Origin: Eubacteriales bacterium
GTDB taxonomy: Bacteria; Bacillota; Clostridia; Peptostreptococcales; Anaerovoracaceae
Assembly: GCA_028692535.1 (NCBI GenBank)
Contig: JAQUXD010000066.1
Coordinates: forward strand, 1-9,010
Length of the DNA stretch: 9,010 nt
Direction of reading: 5' to 3'
Part shown: piece by piece, positions 5,634-9,010 of the stretch
How positions within the stretch are numbered: position 1 is the stretch's first letter
Layout of the letters: each line of letters starts with the position of its first letter
Made by a program: the position numbers and the translations under genes
The notes under the pieces: model-generated
Seen by the model: only the letters and a program-made list of their open reading frames with translations
What the model was told of the DNA's origin: nothing
Databases searched by the model: none

Positions 5634-6458
5634 ATGAAAAAATATGCTTTTCCAGCGATAACGTGGTTGCTGTTCGAAACGATAGCTATTGCATTGTGGC
5701 TGTCACTCGATCATATATTCTATCTCTTCAATTTTTCATATATAGGCACCTGCCTTGCGTTGGGCATCGTGTTTTACCAGAAAAAGATGAAATATGCCCG
5801 CAACATCGTACAGTTTGCAGTTGGCCTTTATATGCTTGTGTATCTTGGCATATTGTCCAACGAGAATATGCAGATAGAAGGGTTCTGGTACTATCTGTTC
5901 TTGGGCGTCTTCGAAGCAGCCGTGATCCATTATGCTGTTGCAAAGATTTTTGGCCCGTTGCTGTTTGGCCGCGGATGGTGTGGCTATGCCTGTTGGACAG
6001 CCATGATCTTGGATCTATTGCCGTACAAAGTGCCACAGCAGCCCCGGAAGAAAATAGGTTTCCTTCGGTATATTGTTTTTTCCTGCTCGTTTTTGTTTGT
6101 CGGAGCCCTCTTTGTTTTCCATGCACCCAATGTGGAAAGGATCCTGTTTTGGAGCTTTATCATTGGCAATGTGCTGTATTACATCATTGGTATCGGTTTC
6201 GCTTATATACTGAAAGATAATCGTGCTTTCTGTAAATATATCTGCCCGATCACCGTGTTTCTGAAACCGGCAAGCTATTACTCTTTGCTGCGCGTTAAAA
6301 ATGATATGGATCTATGCGTGTCTTGCGGAAAATGTAAAGAAGTATGTCCAATGGATGTGGATGTTCCAGACAATTCACGCAAACGTCTGAACGGAACGGA
6401 ATGTATATTGTGCTTAAAGTGCATCGATGCGTGTCCGAAAAACGCACTGCATTTATAA
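5634..6458 (+). CDS. NapH/YccM-like membrane 4Fe-4S polyferredoxin
   Basis: This 274-residue protein has about five or six membrane helices in the first 210 residues. A C-terminal ferredoxin domain carries two classical [4Fe-4S] motifs: C228, C231, C234, C238 followed by Pro, and C257, C260, C263, C267 followed by Pro. Two further membrane-proximal cysteine pairs, C116/C120 (GRGWCGYAC) and C200/C204 (FCKYICP), are hallmarks of the NapH/MauN/NosR-type quinol-oxidising or electron-relay membrane proteins. Its likely role is passing electrons across or along the membrane to an unidentified redox partner. No reductase, FMN-binding or periplasmic partner is present in the window, so it is an orphan here. 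GGGAGA lies nine bases before the ATG. A larger overlapping reading frame from 5597 is a shadow. Confidence 0.88.
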   Translation: MKKYAFPAITWLLFETIAIALWLSLDHIFYLFNFSYIGTCLALGIVFYQKKMKYARNIVQFAVGLYMLVYLGILSNENMQIEGFWYYLFLGVFEAAVIHYAVAKIFGPLLFGRGWCGYACWTAMILDLLPYKVPQQPRKKIGFLRYIVFSCSFLFVGALFVFHAPNVERILFWSFIIGNVLYYIIGIGFAYILKDNRAFCKYICPITVFLKPASYYSLLRVKNDMDLCVSCGKCKEVCPMDVDVPDNSRKRLNGTECILCLKCIDACPKNALHL

Positions 6459-6493
6459 GAAGGCAAAGAGTTATTTCATTGACGTACTACAAT

Positions 6494-6499
6494 AAGGAG
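6494..6499 (+). promoter_or_regulatory. Strong ribosome binding site of a leader ORF
   Basis: AAGGAG ends six bases before the ATG at 6506. This is optimal spacing and better placed than the site of the glycosyltransferase gene that follows. Confidence 0.65.
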
Positions 6500-6505
6500 A
6501 CTGCT

Positions 6506-6541
6506 ATGTTGAAAGAAGCTTTTAGCAAGGGGATGATGTAA
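6506..6541 (+). CDS. Possible 11-residue leader peptide
   Basis: A short reading frame (MLKEAFSKGMM, TAA stop) starts six bases after a strong AAGGAG. It ends one base before the ATG of the glycosyltransferase (TAATATG). Its last codons contain the GGGG (6529-6532) that is the only ribosome binding site for the downstream gene, so ribosomes translating the leader would open or occupy that site. The two frames differ, so it is not a missed N-terminus of the next gene. The layout fits translational coupling or ribosome-stalling attenuation, as known for some antibiotic-resistance genes. A bulged hairpin (GCTA 6503-6506 plus AAAG 6512-6515 with CTTT plus TAGC 6519-6526) could form over the leader. 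Whether it is expressed is not shown by sequence. Confidence 0.4.
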   Translation: MLKEAFSKGMM

Positions 6542-6542
6542 T

Positions 6543-7703
6543 ATGAAAATCGCATGGTTTTGCATTCCGGCATTCGGACATACCAACCCGACGCTCAACC
6601 TCGTGAAGGAGATCACGGGGGCCGGTCATGAAGTCTATTACTTCTCTTTTGAAGTGTTCCGGGAGAGCATCGAGAAAGCTGGAGCCATTTTTATCTCTTG
6701 TGACGGCTACGGTTTTGAAATGGAAGACAAAGAAAACGGCGACCGAGTCGGCAAGGACCTGGCATTTGCAACAGAACTGCTTGTGAGTTCGACTCTTGCG
6801 CTCGATGAAATGGTTACAGAAAAAATCAGCGAAATCAAGCCCGATGTGATCGTATCGGATTCCGTAGCGTATTGGGGCAAGCTGATTGCAAAGAAATTGA
6901 GCATTCCTTATGTCTCGTCAACCACCACCTTTGCGTTCAACAAGCATTCTGCGAAACTGATCAAGCATGGCGCCGCAGAAATATCAAAAATGCTTTTCTC
7001 CATGCCGAAAATCAATAAACAGGTCAAACGTCTGCAAAAGAAGGGCTACCCGGTCAAGGGGATCCTTGATATCATTCAAAATGACAATGAGACAGATACG
7101 ATCGTTTATACGTCGAAGCATTTTCAACCGTTTTCGGAGACGTTTTCGGACAGGTATCGTTTTATAGGCCCTTCGATACGACCGATAGAGGAGCCCATGA
7201 AAAAAACCGCCGATAAGACCATCTTCGTATCCATGGGTACCGTGAACAAGAACGCAGAATTTTATCGCAATTGCATTGCAGCTTTTAGAGACACGCCGTA
7301 CCAGGTGATTATTTCGCTGGGGACCAATCAAGATCTTTTCGACGATGTTCCTGAGAATATTCAGATCTATGACCGGGTCGATCAGATGGCTGCCTTGTCG
7401 ATCACAGATGTGTTCATTACGCACTGCGGTATGAATTCCGTATCCGAAGGACTGTATTTTGAAGTTCCGCTTCTGCTTTTTCCTCAGACGCCCGAACAGG
7501 GCGCCGTCGCAGAAAGAACCATCGAACTCGGCGCAGGGCAAAAGCTTCGGAGCATGGACCCAGCGACCATTCTGCATCAGACGGAGAGTTTACTTGCCGA
7601 TTCGTCATATAAGGAAAGCGCTTCTGAAATATCCAAGAGCTTTCAAGCCTGCGGCGGCGCAAAAGAAGCCCTCGAATTTCTGCAGACGGTATGTATGAAT
7701 TGA
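6543..7703 (+). CDS. Family 1 glycosyltransferase (MGT/YjiC-like)
   Basis: This 386-residue GT-B enzyme would transfer a sugar from a nucleotide sugar to a small acceptor in the cytoplasm. The N-terminal domain opens IAWFCIPAFGHTNPTLNLV, where H13 is the expected catalytic base, and D106 in IVSDS is the expected partner aspartate. The C-terminal domain contains FVSMGT (228-233) and the donor-binding segment THCGMNSVSEG (293-303) followed by PLLLFPQTPEQ (309-319) and GAG, the bacterial counterpart of the plant PSPG box. Relatives include macrolide glycosyltransferases that inactivate antibiotics and Bacillus YjiC flavonoid or lipid glycosyltransferases. Length matches the family (about 390-400). 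The acceptor cannot be predicted, and an antibiotic-inactivation role is only a possibility. The leader ORF just upstream and the nucleotidase 36 bases downstream suggest an operon. Confidence 0.92.
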   Translation: MKIAWFCIPAFGHTNPTLNLVKEITGAGHEVYYFSFEVFRESIEKAGAIFISCDGYGFEMEDKENGDRVGKDLAFATELLVSSTLALDEMVTEKISEIKPDVIVSDSVAYWGKLIAKKLSIPYVSSTTTFAFNKHSAKLIKHGAAEISKMLFSMPKINKQVKRLQKKGYPVKGILDIIQNDNETDTIVYTSKHFQPFSETFSDRYRFIGPSIRPIEEPMKKTADKTIFVSMGTVNKNAEFYRNCIAAFRDTPYQVIISLGTNQDLFDDVPENIQIYDRVDQMAALSITDVFITHCGMNSVSEGLYFEVPLLLFPQTPEQGAVAERTIELGAGQKLRSMDPATILHQTESLLADSSYKESASEISKSFQACGGAKEALEFLQTVCMN

Positions 7704-7739
7704 ACCCCATTTGTGTCCCAACCGGAAGGAGGATCAACA

Positions 7740-9010
7740 ATGGCAAAGAAAACCTCACTGACTGTGGTCCAACTGAACGACAGCCATGCCTATTTTGATT
7801 TGCACCAGGAGTTGTTTTGGCACGGAAACCGGGCGGTATACCGACCGGCAGGCGGATATGCCCGAATCGCAACGCTTCTTCGTCAAATGCGCAAGGAAAC
7901 CGGAGGCCGTTTGCTGTTCTGCGATAACGGCGATACGCTGAACGGAACTTACCCTGCGATCAAAACCAAAGGAGCGGCCATGGTGCCGGTCCTGAATGAA
8001 CTGGGACTCGATGCAATGACGGCCCACTGGGAATTTGCCTATGGTCCCTCGGTTTTTACGGATCGGGCGGCAGCGCTGAATTTCCCGGTCGTCGCCATCA
8101 ACGTATTCGACAAAACAACAAACGAGTTGATTTTCCCGCCTTACATCGTAAAAGAGATCGACGACCTGAGGATCGGCATCATCGGCATCGCCTCCAACAT
8201 CGTCGACAAGACCATGCCGGCTTCTTTTAGCGAGGGAATACGGTTTACGCTTGGCAGGGAAGAGCTGCCTGCAGTCGTGGACAGGCTGCGAAGCCACGAA
8301 CACGTAGATCTCATCGTGCTGATCTCCCACCTCGGGTTTCCCCATGACATGAAACTTCTGTCGGAAGTGCAGGAGGTGGACCTGTGTCTGAGCGGACACA
8401 CCCACAATCGGATCTCCCGGCCTGTACAGCAGGGGAATACACTGGTCATCCAATCGGGCTGCCATGGTTCGTTTCTCGGCCGAATCGACCTGGAGCTGAC
8501 CCACGGCAAAGTGACAGGCTATGAGCACCAATTGATCGAGGTGGAAACCGGCATTGTGCCCGATCCGGAAATGACTAAAATCATCCGCCGTGAGCTTGCA
8601 CCCTTCGATGCCAAACTCAGCGCAGTCGTCGGAGAGACTGCTACGGCGCTGAACCGTGCCATAATGCTGGAAACGACCATGGATAATTTTCTTCTGGAAT
8701 CTGTGCTGGAAGCCTCGGGCGCCGAAATGGCCTTCTCGAACGGCTGGAGATATGGCGCCCCGGTCGTCCCCGGTCCGGTGACGTTGAACGATCTTTACAA
8801 CATCATCCCCATGGATCCGCCCATCGGTACGGTCGAGCTGACCGGTGAGGAATTGCTGGAGATGCTGGAAGAAAATTTGGAGCGGACGTTTGCTGCAGAC
8901 CCTTACGAGCAAATGGGCGGATATATCAAACGCGGGCTCGGCTTGACCGTCTATTTCAAAGTTGAGAATCCCTTCGGTCAACGTATCCTACAGGTCTTTG
9001 TCGGAAATGA
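7740..9010 (+). CDS. Metallophosphatase/5'-nucleotidase family enzyme, SoxB-like features (3' truncated)
   Basis: 423 codons are visible and the frame is open to the right edge. AAGGAGG seven bases upstream fixes the ATG. The N-terminal metallophosphatase domain shows LNDSH (D14, H16), FCDNGDTLNGT (D62, D65), SHLGF (H197) and the GHTHN motif (219-223). The second domain, 5_nucleotid_C, runs from about 270 (METTMDNFLLESVLEASGA in type, FSNGWRYG substrate loop, then LTGEELLEMLEENL). The usual GNHE metal/catalytic motif reads AHWEF (95-99). A late segment DPYEQMGG also recalls SoxB thiosulfohydrolases more than UshA, though this rests on memory of the families. There is no signal peptide, unlike UshA, so it should act in the cytoplasm. 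It could hydrolyse nucleotides, nucleotide sugars or another phosphoester. It follows the glycosyltransferase by 36 bases and probably shares its transcript. Confidence 0.88.
   Translation, partial: MAKKTSLTVVQLNDSHAYFDLHQELFWHGNRAVYRPAGGYARIATLLRQMRKETGGRLLFCDNGDTLNGTYPAIKTKGAAMVPVLNELGLDAMTAHWEFAYGPSVFTDRAAALNFPVVAINVFDKTTNELIFPPYIVKEIDDLRIGIIGIASNIVDKTMPASFSEGIRFTLGREELPAVVDRLRSHEHVDLIVLISHLGFPHDMKLLSEVQEVDLCLSGHTHNRISRPVQQGNTLVIQSGCHGSFLGRIDLELTHGKVTGYEHQLIEVETGIVPDPEMTKIIRRELAPFDAKLSAVVGETATALNRAIMLETTMDNFLLESVLEASGAEMAFSNGWRYGAPVVPGPVTLNDLYNIIPMDPPIGTVELTGEELLEMLEENLERTFAADPYEQMGGYIKRGLGLTVYFKVENPFGQRILQVFVGN

Noticed and set aside
5597..6220. 207-residue plus-strand frame overlapping the polyferredoxin gene
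   Set aside because: It is out of frame with a gene carrying twelve conserved cysteines; its translation is a low-meaning mix rich in Cys, Arg and Trp.
6471..6510. TTGACG upstream of the leader ORF as a separate promoter
   Set aside because: It has no -10 at an acceptable distance: TACAAT is three bases away and TATGTT twenty. Read-through from the polyferredoxin gene or an unseen promoter is as likely.
7755..8981. 408-residue open frame on the minus strand
   Set aside because: It lies antisense to the nucleotidase gene, whose motifs are clear. The antisense translation shows no family motif and no ribosome binding site, and codon bias in the real gene explains the open frame.

Overview
The window looks like chromosomal DNA of a low-to-mid GC Gram-positive bacterium (Bacillota). 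The signs are strong AAGGAGG-type ribosome binding sites, a short N-terminal lipobox signal, PASTA, XRE and DUF4386 proteins, and a membrane polyferredoxin that hints at an anaerobic or respiratory lifestyle. Genus cannot be told from the sequence alone. No rRNA, tRNA, CRISPR array, insertion sequence or phage gene was seen. No stretch over 300 bases lacks a gene.

Minus strand, 1-1506: an operon transcribed leftwards with a TetR-family regulator, an ABC ATPase and the first 21 codons of a following gene, probably the ABC-2 permease, which runs off the left edge. All three are joined by ATGA stop/start overlaps. A good promoter (TTGACA, 16 bp, TATCAT) lies upstream, and a 7-bp inverted repeat covers the expected transcription start. 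This fits a self-repressed, ligand-inducible export system.

Plus strand, 1734-4177: first a stand-alone protein with two PASTA-like repeats but no signal peptide or membrane helix, ending at an intrinsic terminator (2554-2584). Then comes a three-gene overlapping operon: a four-helix membrane protein, a 76-residue Cro/XRE regulator and a DUF4386 six-helix membrane protein. Its promoter carries an 8-bp perfect inverted repeat that is the likely operator.

Minus strand, 4170-5462: a 430-residue lipoprotein of unknown function. Its stop codon overlaps the convergent DUF4386 gene by 8 bp, inside a possible hairpin.

Plus strand, 5634-9010: a NapH-like membrane polyferredoxin, an 11-codon leader ORF with its own strong ribosome binding site, an MGT/YjiC-type family 1 glycosyltransferase, and a cytoplasmic metallophosphatase/5'-nucleotidase that runs off the right edge. 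In the nucleotidase the usual GNHE metal motif reads AHWE, which recalls SoxB-type enzymes. The leader ORF stops one base before the glycosyltransferase start, suggesting translational coupling or attenuation.

I see no clearly new multi-gene system. The best candidates for a second look are the cytosolic PASTA protein, the leader ORF in front of the glycosyltransferase, the membrane-protein/XRE/DUF4386 operon and the unusual nucleotidase active site.
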